Source: Linnemannia hyalina
Taxonomy: Eukaryota; Mortierellomycota; Mortierellomycetes; Mortierellales; Mortierellaceae
Length of the DNA stretch: 64,000 nt
Reading direction: 5' to 3'
NCBI GenBank assembly: GCA_019671135.1
Contig: JAHRHY010000007.1
Span: forward strand, 1,984,001 to 2,048,000
Positions 26,258 through 37,325 of the stretch are shown piece after piece. Under the pieces are notes generated by a model that searched no databases, was not told the origin of the DNA, and saw only the letters and a program-made list of their open reading frames with translations. Each line of letters begins with the position of its first letter. Within the stretch, counting starts at the first letter, position 1. Both the position numbers and the translations under genes were made by a program.

Positions 26258-26455
26258 CTACCAAGCAACACAATCCCAGTACTCCAACTTATCCCTAACC
26301 GCCCCCTCCGGCCTGCCCCTCTTCACACTCTCCTGCTTATGGAAATAACACTTTTACGGCACCCCCACCGGTCCACACCTGACCTTCAACGCCACCCGGT
26401 TCCCTTCAACCCTCCCGTCAATCCTTACACAGAACCGTATATCTCCCCGATCATC
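26258..26455 (-). pseudogene. Small secreted protein, decayed tandem copy 5 (exon-2 relic)
   Basis: A 66-codon stretch in one frame: FCVRIDGRVEGNRVALKV aligns with ICVKFDGWREKNPRVAL of the intact gene, and GAVRDKLEYWDCVAW followed by TAG aligns with GPVRETFEYWDCVD plus stop. One in-frame TAA interrupts it. No signal-peptide exon was recognised upstream. Confidence 0.65.
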
Positions 26456-26499
26456 CTGTTACCTGTACTGTACGCCATTTATGTCCTCCTCACCATGAC

Positions 26500-27119
26500 T
26501 CAGCACAATACCAGAAAAAAAAAGGTACTGTAGGTGGATGGAAATGTCTCCTAATTGTTATGATGTGTGATGTTTGCAGTCCAAACGAAAAGAAAGAAAA
26601 GGTTTATGAGTTGCTAGCCGCCCCAGGGCCTTTGGTCAACTTTGTTTGATGGGAACCAGGGAAGAACGCCGCCCTTCCATCATGTCCCCGTTTTTTGCTC
26701 ATGAAAAAACATCCATCCATTCACAAACATAAACATCTACAAACAAAATAAGGAAGATGATAATTATGATTTCAACTCAGAACAAAGTGCGCTGTTGCGT
26801 TGCATCAAAAATCAACTTTGTGGAAACAACAGCGACCACAACACCCACTTGGTTTTAAAACAAGGGGGATTGTGAGCACCGCCCCCACAATGGTCTTCCT
26901 TCCCTTTACCAATCATCACTCATCCGCGCACGTTTTTCGTCTTTTCCCATCAGATGCAAAAGTCGATCAAAAGGAAAAGAAGATAAGGACAGGGGAACAA
27001 GCCCCTGGTAGAAAAAGTATATAAGTTTTAGTTTTCGCGTTTTATTCTTGACTAGCGTGTTTTTTCGTGACAGCGACCAAGAAAAAAAAAAGAGGGGGAG
27101 GGGAGAGAGGACACAGAGT
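26500..27119. other. Intergenic region, nothing recognised
   Basis: AT-rich sequence with short homopolymers between the secreted-protein array and the 3' end of the ferroportin gene. No frame has family resemblance. Confidence 0.5.
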
Positions 27120-28487
27120 CTACTTCAACTTGATGTGATGCAACAAATGGCCTCTATCCTTCCACACAAAGCCTGTGTACACCCCCGCAGCAGCCACAAC
27201 AACCCCTACAGAAATACCAGTCGGTACCACAAACACCGCCGGATCCGACCATACAATCGTCAACACATACTGCAACAGGTCAAACAGATTACACGTACTG
27301 TACTGCCACCCAGTGATACTCGTGATGTGACTTGACGAAGTGTATTCTTGAAGGATCAGCGACTCTGCAATGTCAAACATCCATAGCCCCAAGCGACTGA
27401 CCGCCATACCGCCGAATATCAACACAGATGTGGTTGTAGGGGTGTCGTGGGCTTTGTTGACGATGGCGATGAGTACGAGGGAGAGAGAGAGGGAGAGTTG
27501 CCAAATGGACCAGAGACCCGTGCGGACGTTGCCGATTCGCTTGGAGAGCAAGGGTTGGGCATAGGTACCTGCGACGCCCATTATTCCTGAGACAGCTTTC
27601 ATGATACCAAGGAGGCTGTTGCTGTAGCCGATCATGGCCAGGTAGGAGGTCATGGGGCCGCCAAAGGAGAGGACGTTGATGTAGAGCATCCCGACGGAGA
27701 GGGTTATCAGGAATGTCTTGTGGTGGATATATTCTCGGAAGCTGACAGGGACTGATGCTTCTTCCTCCTGTTCCTGTTGGTTCGACTCTGCTTGAGTTGC
27801 TGATGTTGTTAGTGTTGGTGGTGTATATGGCGCTCGGGAGTGGAGTGCAGGAACGTCATTATAGATCTGACTGACAAGGATATACTCCACCACAGCCGAG
27901 ACAGCAGTCCAGGCACAGATGACGATTGTGGCGACGAGGGGCGAGGGAGCTGCGAGTAGGAACCCTACAAAGACAGGCGAGACGGTCTTGCAGACCAGAT
28001 CGATCCTTCTCATGGTCGGCAGAAGGACCTCGAGATGACCCTCCGAGATAACAAACGCCCAGTCCTTCTCGATCGCAATACAATTCCCGATGAAAGACAG
28101 CTTGAGCGTGCATCCTAGGACGGTTATCACCGCGTACAGTCGATTGCTCGATCTATGTAGTGTTCCACCGCTGTCGTCGATGTTGTTGTTGTTATTGAGG
28201 ACGAGGAGGTAGTAGAAGAGTACAGTACTAACAACAATACTAATCTTCTGGATCAGGAGCGTGACTCGATAAGTATTCAACCTCGAGAGAATATTGATCC
28301 AGTTGCCAATCTGGTTACTGAGGATGAGGGCCGTAAGGGTGGTGGTGAGACCGTAGACGGAGGCTTGGAGGAGGGAGGAGGTGTAGATTTTTGAGATGAG
28401 GAGGTAGGACGCGAATTCGAAGGAGCGGTCGACCCATGATGTTAGTGCATGGGATAGGTATAGCTTGTGGTTGTTGTTTAGTACCAT
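27120..28487 (-). CDS. Ferroportin (SLC40 family) iron exporter
   Basis: Single-exon gene of 455 residues, with about ten to twelve hydrophobic segments. It matches ferroportin along its length: LYLSHALTSWVDRSFEFASYLL in helix 1 keeps the metal-site aspartate (Asp20, equivalent to human Asp39); then LQASVYGL, IAIEKDWAFVISEG, MRRIDLVCKTVSPVFVGFL, and the C-terminal lobe with LSFGGPMTSYLAMIGYSNSLLG. Ferroportins export Fe(II) and related divalent metals from cytosol or into vacuoles. The central loop (about residues 215-250, rich in Thr/Gln/Glu) joins the two lobes. It is intronless, unlike most neighbours. Substrate and membrane are inferred from the family. Confidence 0.85.
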   Translation of the reverse strand: MVLNNNHKLYLSHALTSWVDRSFEFASYLLISKIYTSSLLQASVYGLTTTLTALILSNQIGNWINILSRLNTYRVTLLIQKISIVVSTVLFYYLLVLNNNNNIDDSGGTLHRSSNRLYAVITVLGCTLKLSFIGNCIAIEKDWAFVISEGHLEVLLPTMRRIDLVCKTVSPVFVGFLLAAPSPLVATIVICAWTAVSAVVEYILVSQIYNDVPALHSRAPYTPPTLTTSATQAESNQQEQEEEASVPVSFREYIHHKTFLITLSVGMLYINVLSFGGPMTSYLAMIGYSNSLLGIMKAVSGIMGVAGTYAQPLLSKRIGNVRTGLWSIWQLSLSLSLVLIAIVNKAHDTPTTTSVLIFGGMAVSRLGLWMFDIAESLILQEYTSSSHITSITGWQYSTCNLFDLLQYVLTIVWSDPAVFVVPTGISVGVVVAAAGVYTGFVWKDRGHLLHHIKLK

Positions 28488-29863
28488 AGGGTTGGTGTTT
28501 GTCGGAAGTGGGATGATGAGCGATGAGGAAAGGAGATGCAGCCGAACAACAAGTCAATCAGACGAACAATCAAACCAGCCAATCCCAAATGTGAGACAAT
28601 TCGAGCAGTTCCAGGGGTCTAGACCACCAAATAAAGAAAATTGAAACGAAGTCACAAAACCCTTAACCTGTTATCTTGCAAAAAAAAAAAAAAAAAAAGC
28701 TTTATCCTGCTGTTTTGAGACCCTGGCTGTGTGTTTTTATTACACCAGCCAGAGACAACAGTTTCGTTCACAAGGTAACACCTTCCTTGGGAGTCATTTT
28801 GCAGCGGGTGGAATGTCTTTGTGTTGTACCCCCTTCCGTCGCTCCCCTACACCCTTGCACATCGATGGTCAACGCCCTAAATTCAGGTACAGAGTTTTGA
28901 GTCAAACCAAGGGGGTATTCTATTCGACCTCACTAGCCGTCTCGCGCTTCGCCTAGCCTGCACAAAGGAAAATAGAAGGTTAGAATCGTCACCAATGAAT
29001 GACCGGAGAAAGGAAAAAAAATGAAAGCAAAAACATAACGCCCACTGGAGCCATAACAGATACGTTTGAGTGAAAAGACGTAAAGAACAATCATTTTGCT
29101 AGACTCTCTCTCATTTGTCCCCTGGCAGGTATGAATTTACCCGGGGAAAATACATGACTGTGCACAGTCGTGAAGAGGTATTTGCTCTCAAAAAACCCTT
29201 TTTTTTTTCCGTCAAGTATGGTCAATCCCTGGAGAATGGAGTTGAAAGAGATGTTAAGTTGCAAGTTAAAGAGAAAAAAAAAATGGAACCAGGTTCTTCC
29301 CACCCTAATATTAGACAGAACCCACCCTCAATCATATTCAGTTCTGGGTCTAAATTCAACGCCCTTGTTGATAGAATCTGGCTATCCAAGTCTGCAACTC
29401 ACAGAAATGATGTTGTTTTGCTTAGTGCCAAAAAGAAACAAAAATGGAATGAGAAAAGAAGCTCATGGCACTAGGTAACTCCTAGGCTGGTGAGCATTTA
29501 TTACATTAAGGCAATCAAAAGACCAGTTGGACTAGTACAATATCCCATCCCTGGGTTTCTGTATGTCCAACATGTATCCCTGGTAACTGAACCACCTGTC
29601 AGCTGGACATTTGCATATCGTAACAAAAGCAATCGGACAGTGGTTGTTTATTGTGGTTGATTCGTTTATTATTGAGTGTTTTTGCACAAAGGATGATAGA
29701 TGGGTGACGTATGAGAATGGAGTAGAGATATGCAAATGCATGTAGTTTTTTTTCTTGTAGGAGTAGAGGGAAGAGGAAGGTAGTCGTAAGGTAGCTAAAA
29801 CAGTGAGATAAATAACAAAAAAGCCAATGCCTAGATAAAGGATGGTCCCTCAAGGATATTTTT
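28488..29863. other. Intergenic region, nothing recognised
   Basis: About 1.4 kb between the ferroportin promoter and the 3' end of the GPI-type protein gene. It contains an 18-A run near 28,680 and short low-complexity frames only. Confidence 0.5.
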
Positions 29864-30940
29864 TTAGATGGCAGCGGCGGCAACGGCAACAAGGGCAGCA
29901 GCAACACCAGCAAACAAGGTAGTCGCCGAAGAAGCCTCAATAGAACCAGCAGCGTTCTTGTTGGTAGGGTTGGATCCGGTGGGGGAGGCACCTGCACCTG
30001 CACTGGCACCTGCACCGGCACCAGCACTAGCACCGGCACCAGCACTGGAAGAGACAGAGGCACCGGGGATGGAGGCGGTGGCGGTTCCGGTGGTGATGAT
30101 GGGGGCGGTAGGGGTGGCGGTGGTGTTAGAGCCTGCGGGGGGCTTGCAGGCGGATCCGTCGGCCATGGTGTAGGTGCCGGGAACGACGTTCCAGCAGCCC
30201 TTTGTCGAGATGCCTATTCGTTTTGTAACAAATAACGGGGAGAGGTACATTGCATTAATTTCGATTGTTTGTTTGGGCGGATGCTGAATGGATGGTGATT
30301 GGTGTGCGGTTGGACAGGGAGGAGTGGATTTATTTTGTCACAAATTGTTCAGTTGGACAGGGTGCATTGCATCTCCTTTTGGAAAGATTAAAGCGAGGAT
30401 AGGGATCGAAACGCACAAGCAAAAGCAGGAGAATGAATGAATGAGAAACTTACTGGTGTTGCAGTCAGAGTTATCGGTCGTCATACAGCAGCGAATACAG
30501 AAGGTATTCGTCGCAGGCTCAAGCAGCGACACAAACTTGTTGTACCCGGCACAAGAATAAGGCCATCCGTGCGAATCCATCTGTCCACCATCGTCCAAGG
30601 GATCCTGGGCCCACACCGCAGAGTCGATACATCCAGTCACCTGGACATACTGGGCGGTATCGTTCTTGAGGTAATTGGTAGAAAGAATGTAACCATCGGG
30701 CATTTTGAGACCACCGTTCGTTTGTTTGCCGTAACAGTAGACAGCTCCACAGCCTTCGTTGGGGGCGACGGGGGCGACTCCGTATCCGGTCATGAAGGTG
30801 CAGAATTGGCTGGCAGAGTCGATGGAAGTGATGATGGGCTGGGTCGCGTTCTTTGTTGTGCAGGTCACTGGTTCGTAGGCCAGGACGGTGGCGGGGGCGG
30901 CGGCGAGGGCAGCGATGAGGAGGGCCTTCTTCATGAACAT
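29864..30940 (-). CDS. Probable GPI-anchored cysteine-rich cell-surface protein
   Basis: Two exons, 30940-30454 and 30213-29864, phase 1, give 278 residues. Signal peptide MFMKKALLIAALAAAPATVLA. The ectodomain has many cysteines (FCTFMTGYG, GCGAVYCYG, GCIDSAVW, SCAGYNKF, FCIRCC, DCNTS, KGCW, SACKPP), suggesting a disulphide-rich fold, with N-glycosylation sequons (NATQ, NDTA). A Ser/Ala/Gly linker (repeated AGAG) precedes a C-terminal hydrophobic tail, TLFAGVAAALVAVAAAAI, typical of GPI attachment. Secreted proteins of this architecture are common in basal fungi and basidiomycetes, but I cannot assign a function. A minus-strand TATAAAA lies at 31147-31153, about 210 bp upstream of the start. 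Confidence 0.82.
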
Positions 30941-33592
30941 GGTTGCTTTTGATGTGTGTGTGTTGTTGTTGTGAGGAGGTGAAGTGATGTAGAGAATGGA
31001 GTTGTTGGTTCGAGGAACAGGAGGTTTTTGGAGGAATAGATCGGTAAAGGATGAAGGGAGTGAGATGAAGAGGGAGAAAAGTACAGAGGGTAAGAGTGGA
31101 GAAAGATTGAAAAGAGAAGAGGCGCAAGGAGAAGGATCCGCCCCGTTTTTATAGAGATCGCAGGATCGGACAAACAAACAGGCCGGGCAGTTTTCAGGAG
31201 TGGAAGCGAGAGTAAAAGGTCAGCTTCGTCAGTTCGACACAAGAACCCCCTTACTCTCTCTTTTTTTTTTGGGCGTTTATTTTAGCTGACCTTTTTGCCT
31301 CACTCTCTTTCTCCGCTCTCTCCCTTCAGGAGTAACAATAGACAAACAGGAATTCAATACATGAAAAAAGGGACACAGACATCGAGGACGACATAAGCAT
31401 ACAAAAAAGGCGGTTTCTTAGAGTAACAGAATAACATAAGAAAAGGCATGGTCGTTTATTATTAGATTGTTGTTGTGTTTACCTTCGTTATCATCACATC
31501 GTGGTCATACACGACCAAGAGAACTAACAACAGCCGACTTGTGTACGGGTAGATCACTAGCAGATTGTAATAGCCCATTAGAAAAACATGCTATTCCCGA
31601 ATCAGTGCTGGCAACAGAGGTAAGCAATAGTCTTTTCTTCGCTAGCATTGTCACTCTTTTGCTCTTGTAATCGGCCTAGCTCTACAGTCCCTCGTATGTT
31701 CCCTTCCGGATGTATATTTTTTACCCAAGTTAATCAACTTGAACGGAGGGGATTACTCCAGCTCCATCTGCCGGAGTAAGACAAAGCACCCCCACATGGA
31801 GATGGACAAAGAAAGAGAGTCAAGCACAACGAAACGAGGGCTACTTGAATCACAGAGGTCTCAATCTCAGGATAAATTGGCCCCACACCCCCGTTCATCA
31901 GGAGTCGCAACAACTTTCAGGAACGTGCAGCACATTTGAAAAAATGGAAATACAAGAACTGGAGACGAGGAAGAAGGAGAGCAAGGAGGTAGAGTAATTA
32001 GGTGTGACATGCCTGTCAGTTGAGGTGTCAAGAATGTGATGCGCCCTTACTCAGGCACCATACATATATTCACACTCGCCTTTATCAGAAACATCAAGAT
32101 GATTTACCCGTATCCTTCATCTCGAGTACTCCCGAAGCGCGCAATAAGGCCGTTGGCTCAATGTGTATGAAGGTGTGTACAGTACTATGGCTCTTTTGGT
32201 GTGGCGCAAATGCTTATTTTTACAAGGCTCTTTACTCGGTCACCACATATCCTAGTAGCAAAAAATTCTTCCAGGAAGCTGTTTTAATCCTGTTGTGTGA
32301 GGTGTGGAATGGTGTCTATCGTAGACAAAAGAGCTTTCATTGCTCTCTCATCGAGCGCGAATACTCACAAATAGAATGCGCTCTTTTTTTTTTTTTTTTG
32401 GCAACCACTCTCCTTCCTATTCCAACCACGCATAAAAATACTGAGAGCCAGGAGTGAACATCAACAACAACAGCGACAACGTACCTTTTCTGATATCCCT
32501 CGAGCCAGACAAGAATGAACTCCCTAAGGAGTCCCATTCACAATATCAATAGAGAGGAGAGAGCCAATCAAGGAGATATCTTTTATGCTCCCTTTGTTAC
32601 GACTCCTTTGAGGATTCTCAAACACGCAACGTGATTGATGTCCTTGCAAAGCCAAAAGGCCTCGTGTACCCGCACCTGCCTTGGCCCCCCTCCTTCATCA
32701 ATCATTAATCATGAATCATCAATCATGAAAAAGCCTTGAGGGGGTCAAGCAAACTGACACATGAGCAAAGAATCCATCTCTCATGTATTTGTCTGCTCGG
32801 ACCTCATCGTTGTTTTGTCCGCCTGCCTTCCAAACACCTAAAATGGGAACATCCACCCCTTTCCCCCTTCTCATGAACCCCAAAAGAGCGAAAAAAACAC
32901 AGCATCATGAACGAAGAAATACGTAAACACGTAAACATGTTTTCGCGCCCAGATCAGCTTCTGACAAACATAACAAAATTTCATGCGTTATTTTTAACCC
33001 TGCCACTTGTGATAAGGGAGCGGCTGTGATGAGGGCGTCAAGTGGTTTGTCCCGATGCACCTCGCCCCAATGGCGTTGACTTTGACTTTTATGCGTTTCT
33101 GTGCTCCCCCCCCCCCCCTATCTCCCTCCCACTCCATTTCTTCCTCCTCTCATCTTCTACGCCCTGTCAATCGTTTCATTTTGTTCCATACCCAACAAAG
33201 GTCCGACGTTAGGCGCATGACCCACACACTTCTATTTCCAGCCAGCGATCAATGCCTCATGTCCAAAGAGAGACCAGGAAGGAAAAAAAAGGCAAGATGT
33301 CAACAAATGATGACACTTTTCCAGGGGCACAAAACAGAAAAAGGGTTTGTGCCATCTGCCGTCATTATCAACGACTTGTTCCACCTTCTTACTCATCATT
33401 ACCCTTACCGCGAACATTGCCATTACCGCGAACATTGCCCTCACCACGAACATCGCCCTTCACCACGAACATTGCCCTTCCCGCGAACATTGCCCTCACC
33501 GCGCCCATTGCCAAAATCACGTATTCTAGATTTTTTTTTTTTTATATTTCAAGTCACCATCGCATCACAAGTCTAGGCAACGTCAATAAAGT
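30941..33592. other. Long intergenic region with no recognised gene
   Basis: About 2.6 kb. The first 300 bp is the promoter/leader of the GPI-type gene. The rest is AT-rich, with several 70-170-codon frames lacking family resemblance, a short ATCAATCATGA repeat near 32,700, an 11-C run near 33,108 and a coding-like minisatellite near 33,400. Confidence 0.5.
33402..33510. repeat. Minisatellite, about 18-bp unit, six copies
   Basis: Degenerate repeats of CCCTCACCGCGAACATTG and close variants, lying 85 bp beyond the NAR1 stop codon. The period is a multiple of three, so all frames stay open and produce spurious ORFs. No spacers, so it is not a CRISPR array. Confidence 0.85.
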
Positions 33593-35904
33593 CTACCACT
33601 TGACAGCCAGAGGGTTGACCAAGTTCTGTTCAACAGCATGATAGCCCGTCCGCAACTGCTCTCTCGCCTTTAGTGTATCAACACCACCAAGCCACTCGCG
33701 ATATAATTGCTCAAGGACAGGATTCTCTTCTGGTTTCCGTGCCAAGACACCGTTGCGGTACTGCCCATCCACCTGAGCAATCCAACCTTTCAACGGAACC
33801 GCCACAAAATTGTCGCCAAGGGGTTTAAGCTGGCCTCCTCCGTTGATACATCCAGAAGGGCAGGCCATGACCTCTACAAAGTGGTAGGGCGATTTGCCTG
33901 TCTTGACCTTACGGACCAAGTTCTGGATGTTCCTGAACCCGTAGGCGGCAGCAAACTTGAGTAGCACCTCACCGCTTCCAGGAACCTCCAACGTCACCTC
34001 CCTGAAATCCGAATTCCGGACCGTCTTGACCTCAACCCCTACAGCCTTGTCAACATCCACCCCATCAATTCCAAAGATCTCCCGTGCGGCATACTGCATT
34101 ACATACTCCAGGAATCCACCCGAGGCATTTCCACTAGCTCCGATAAGAACCTGGTCTGCTCCCGTGTTGGGGTCCTTGATCACAGAGTTGTAGCCCAGGT
34201 CAAGATCCACTTCTCCAAAGACAGACATGTCCGTCTGTCCTTGCTCCCCAAACATCTTTTCGACCTCTGTTGATGTGATGACGCAGTCGACATCCCGAGT
34301 CTGGTACAGGTCCGAGTAAAAGTCTGACCGCGACGCCTCCAGCTTCTTGTCGTAACATGGCATCACACACACATGGTAAATCTGATCCGGGCTATACGCA
34401 ATAAATGTAACGCAAATATTAGAAAGGTGGTCTTTGTATACAATTTCTGATGTACCAAGCGAGTTCATGGCAGCAAAGGAACTTACTTAAGGCCAAGCTG
34501 AGATCCAAAGTGGTTCTTGACCATAGAGCCCATGATCTGCTGAGGAGACTTGGTCTCACTGATGTATGGCAGCATGTATCCGTGTGTCTTTTCCGCATAG
34601 CAAATCCAGCCTAGGAAGTTCATCGAAGAAAAGATGCAAACATTAGTTCTATATCCTTTAGTTGATATTATGTCAGAGCTGTAACACACATTCAGGTCGC
34701 AACATGACGTTACCTGGACATGCGGAAGCGAGCATGGGCATGGCGCTCTCGGTTTCGACTGTGACTGCGGGCTCGTCATTGGTAGCAGCAGCTCCTCTCC
34801 GAATAATCCTCTTCCTAGGCTTTGGTGTATCGACCTCCATACCGCCTGATGTTGCTGCCGCTGCCGCCTCCGAAGAGGATGCCGCAGTTCCATTCATGTT
34901 GGGTGGTTTAAGAACGCCTTTGGCAATCGCTTTTCTGTACCGCTCCACAAACTCACGTCCAGTCTCCAAGAGTGCCAAATCTCTAGAAAAGGATGTATCA
35001 AATACCGAATGCACTCCGAGTGACTTGAAGAACCAGGTCAACTTGCGGGCGACCTGCAATGGTGTCTGTTGGTATTTTGCTGCAAATGACGCACGAGTCT
35101 GCGGGGAGATCGAGACAACCACTGTGCGATGTGTGCTTAGGTCGTTTGTCTAGTAGCACAGAAAAATAAACGTGTAACAATATTAGTAAACGGCTGATCT
35201 GTATTTCATGACAATCTTTGAGTAACATCTATCATATTACAAAGAGATGTAGATGTATTAGTCTACCTCAATGGCAATCTTGTTCTGCTTGAGGATACTA
35301 TACAGCTCTTCTTGAGATTGTAGTGTGACCAAGACACTCTCGGCTGAGGTGATGCATCCACTAAAAAACCATTCAAGAAAAAAAAAAGGTAGAGGGATTA
35401 GTCAAACCTTCTTTTTTTTGCCTTCTCTCGATTGTCCGAGATTTCCTGACACATCCCTCTTTTTCCGAGCAAATGCTTATCTCTGTAATGTGCTGGCCTT
35501 TACCTGCAAGCGAGGCAGTCATTCAAACTGATTGTGGCCGTCTCCAGCTTTGTTTCCGATCCGTCCTGTGACACTTCATAGTACGATCCACTGTTATCGA
35601 CCTTGATCGCACCCTAGTGTTGGTACGTTCGTATCAAAGGAATATGACACCATTTTTTTTTTTTGGATTAGTCACATAGTTGTCTTTAACAGGAAAAGAA
35701 AAAGAAGAAAGAAAAGGACAATGCAAACTGCGCAGGTTGTGCTTAGGAATGAACAACTGTAGGTGGTAAAGATGCTGAATAGAAGAAAAAAAAACGAACC
35801 TGGGTCTCTGAGGTCTTTGAGACCTCGATGGGTTTGATGCATGCCTGGGATGGCGAAATAAAGTCGTTCAAGTCGGACAAGGTCAATGCTCCTGAGAATG
35901 CCAT
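33593..35904 (-). CDS. NAR1: Cytosolic Fe-S cluster assembly factor Nar1 (NARFL-type)
   Basis: CIA-machinery protein carrying Fe-S clusters, related to [FeFe]-hydrogenases. Six exons: 35904-35800, 35613-35504, 35360-35267, 35149-34714, 34610-34487, 34391-33593; phases 0, 2, 0, 1, 2, giving 555 residues. The N-terminal cluster ligands are in QACIKP and DCLACSGC, the latter assembled across the second intron. H-cluster-like cysteines follow in [27 protein letters not shown] and [11 protein letters not shown]. The C-terminus ends in NPLAVKW, fitting the conserved terminal Trp of CIA factors and client proteins. An Ala/Ser-rich insert with KPRKRIIRR (about residues 195-235) is lineage-specific. 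Secure identification. Confidence 0.95.
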
Positions 35905-36250
35905 GCTATTGTGTCTGTTGTTGATGTGGAATGGGGAGAAGGGAGAAAGTTGGCGCTGATGGCTGAGTGCTGAGAGGGTTAACTTGATGAGCTTCCTGTC
36001 GAGTGATGAGTCAGTGGTTTGTTGACTGGGTGTCAGCTTTGAGAGAGAGTTGAGTTGTGAGGAGAGAGGGAAAGAGGCGGCAGTGAGCAGTAAGATGCCT
36101 CGGACAAGAACTGATTAAAATGGATAGACAACACAATCTCGCCCGCAACGGATCATTTTTTTTTCTCGCTCTGTGGCTTGGTCCGCACCGCACGCTGCTG
36201 GGCTAAATCACTGATGGGAGATCTCGGAAATGAATCAAACCATTCACACT

Positions 36251-37197
36251 TTATTTAGTCTGGTCATCTATTGGCGGGGCAGCTGTTGATGTGGATAAAA
36301 GCGACAACTCTTCAGTCTCTAACCGCCGCAATTCCTTCTCAATCCTTCCCAAGATATTCACATCCTCCTCATGATCCAAGTCCTTCTCATCTGACTCTCC
36401 TGCCCCTGACGAGGATGATGTTTCTGTTGTTGTTGGCTCGCCAAAGATAGATCGGTCCGCTCCAACCACCGTATCCACAAACTTGGACTTTTGTTTAGGG
36501 AATAGCTCGCGCATCTTTGCCGAGAACTCGGGTATCTATCACATCATAATCACGCACCACCTCAGAGTGTTTAGTGGTCTAGTCTTTTGCTTACGAGTGA
36601 CAAAAGGCAATATCACACGGCCGCCTGACAAACTGCTGATAAACTTCCTTACCGTTTCCACATCAAGTGCCCAGCGAGTGCCGCCAACAACAAGGAACGC
36701 GCCCGAGATACACATGGTCGTCGCAATCGCAAAGGCCTTGACGCCCAGCAATCTGCCTTCCTTCAATAGTGACTCTGCCATCTTGAGGTCGTTCAATGAT
36801 TGCAAACTAGGTCCTACTGGTGTTCCTGCCGCCCCCCGATCTATTTCCAAGGATGAGAAAGTACAAATTCAACCGCGTATCAGCCATTGAGCAACGTTCA
36901 GCCCATTCCTTGCATGAAGTCCAGAAAATAGAGAGTATAACGTCCAGACAAATAAAATAGCGCCGCATGACCTGAGAAGCCTCAATTGCTTTTGCTTTGT
37001 CACATACTGATGCCTTTACGCTTCTCCTGTCGGCCCTGGTACCAGAGCGAACCAAAGATACCCGTCAGGAAGGCGGTCCCTGATGCCACGAGCAGTCTAT
37101 TGGTGAATTGCGTACTTGGTGGATTGGATGCTACTGGTTTTGGGTGATCTAATCCCATTCCTGAAACTCCTGCTGGTCCTTGTTCCTGCGAGCTCAT
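36251..37197 (-). CDS. TMEM242-like mitochondrial membrane protein
   Basis: Three exons, 37197-37008, 36840-36653, 36535-36251, phases 1 and 0, give 220 residues. A first hydrophobic segment, LLVASGTAFLTGIFGSLWY (about 33-51), and a second, VKAFAIATTMCISGAFLVVGG, are separated by a polar loop. The segment AESLLKEGRLLGVKAFAIAT and the following PEFSAKMRELFP resemble the TMEM242 family (A..ALGWGSL… then F..KM..LFP). Human TMEM242 assists ATP-synthase c-ring and complex I assembly. The acidic Ser-rich C-terminus is not conserved. It is followed 130 bp downstream on the same strand by an NDUFAF2-like gene's 3' neighbour, also a respiratory assembly gene. Confidence 0.7.
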
Positions 37198-37325
37198 TGT
37201 CGTTAAATGGTTTTGAGAGGGGACTGAAAGCTGATCAAGGAACGATTAGGGCAAAAAAGTGCCAGGGCATGGTTGATGTTGCACGTGACATTTATTACAT
37301 GATCTCGACTTTTTTTTTTTTGGCT

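Noticed and set aside
30437..30952. 171-codon plus-strand frame
   Set aside because: Antisense to exon 1 of the GPI-type protein, which has a signal peptide, conserved cysteines and consistent splice sites.
33402..33510. Possible CRISPR-like array
   Set aside because: The units are contiguous with no spacers, and the genome is eukaryotic.
33055..33576. 173-codon plus-strand frame beside NAR1
   Set aside because: Its second half is the 18-bp minisatellite; the first half is low complexity with no family resemblance.
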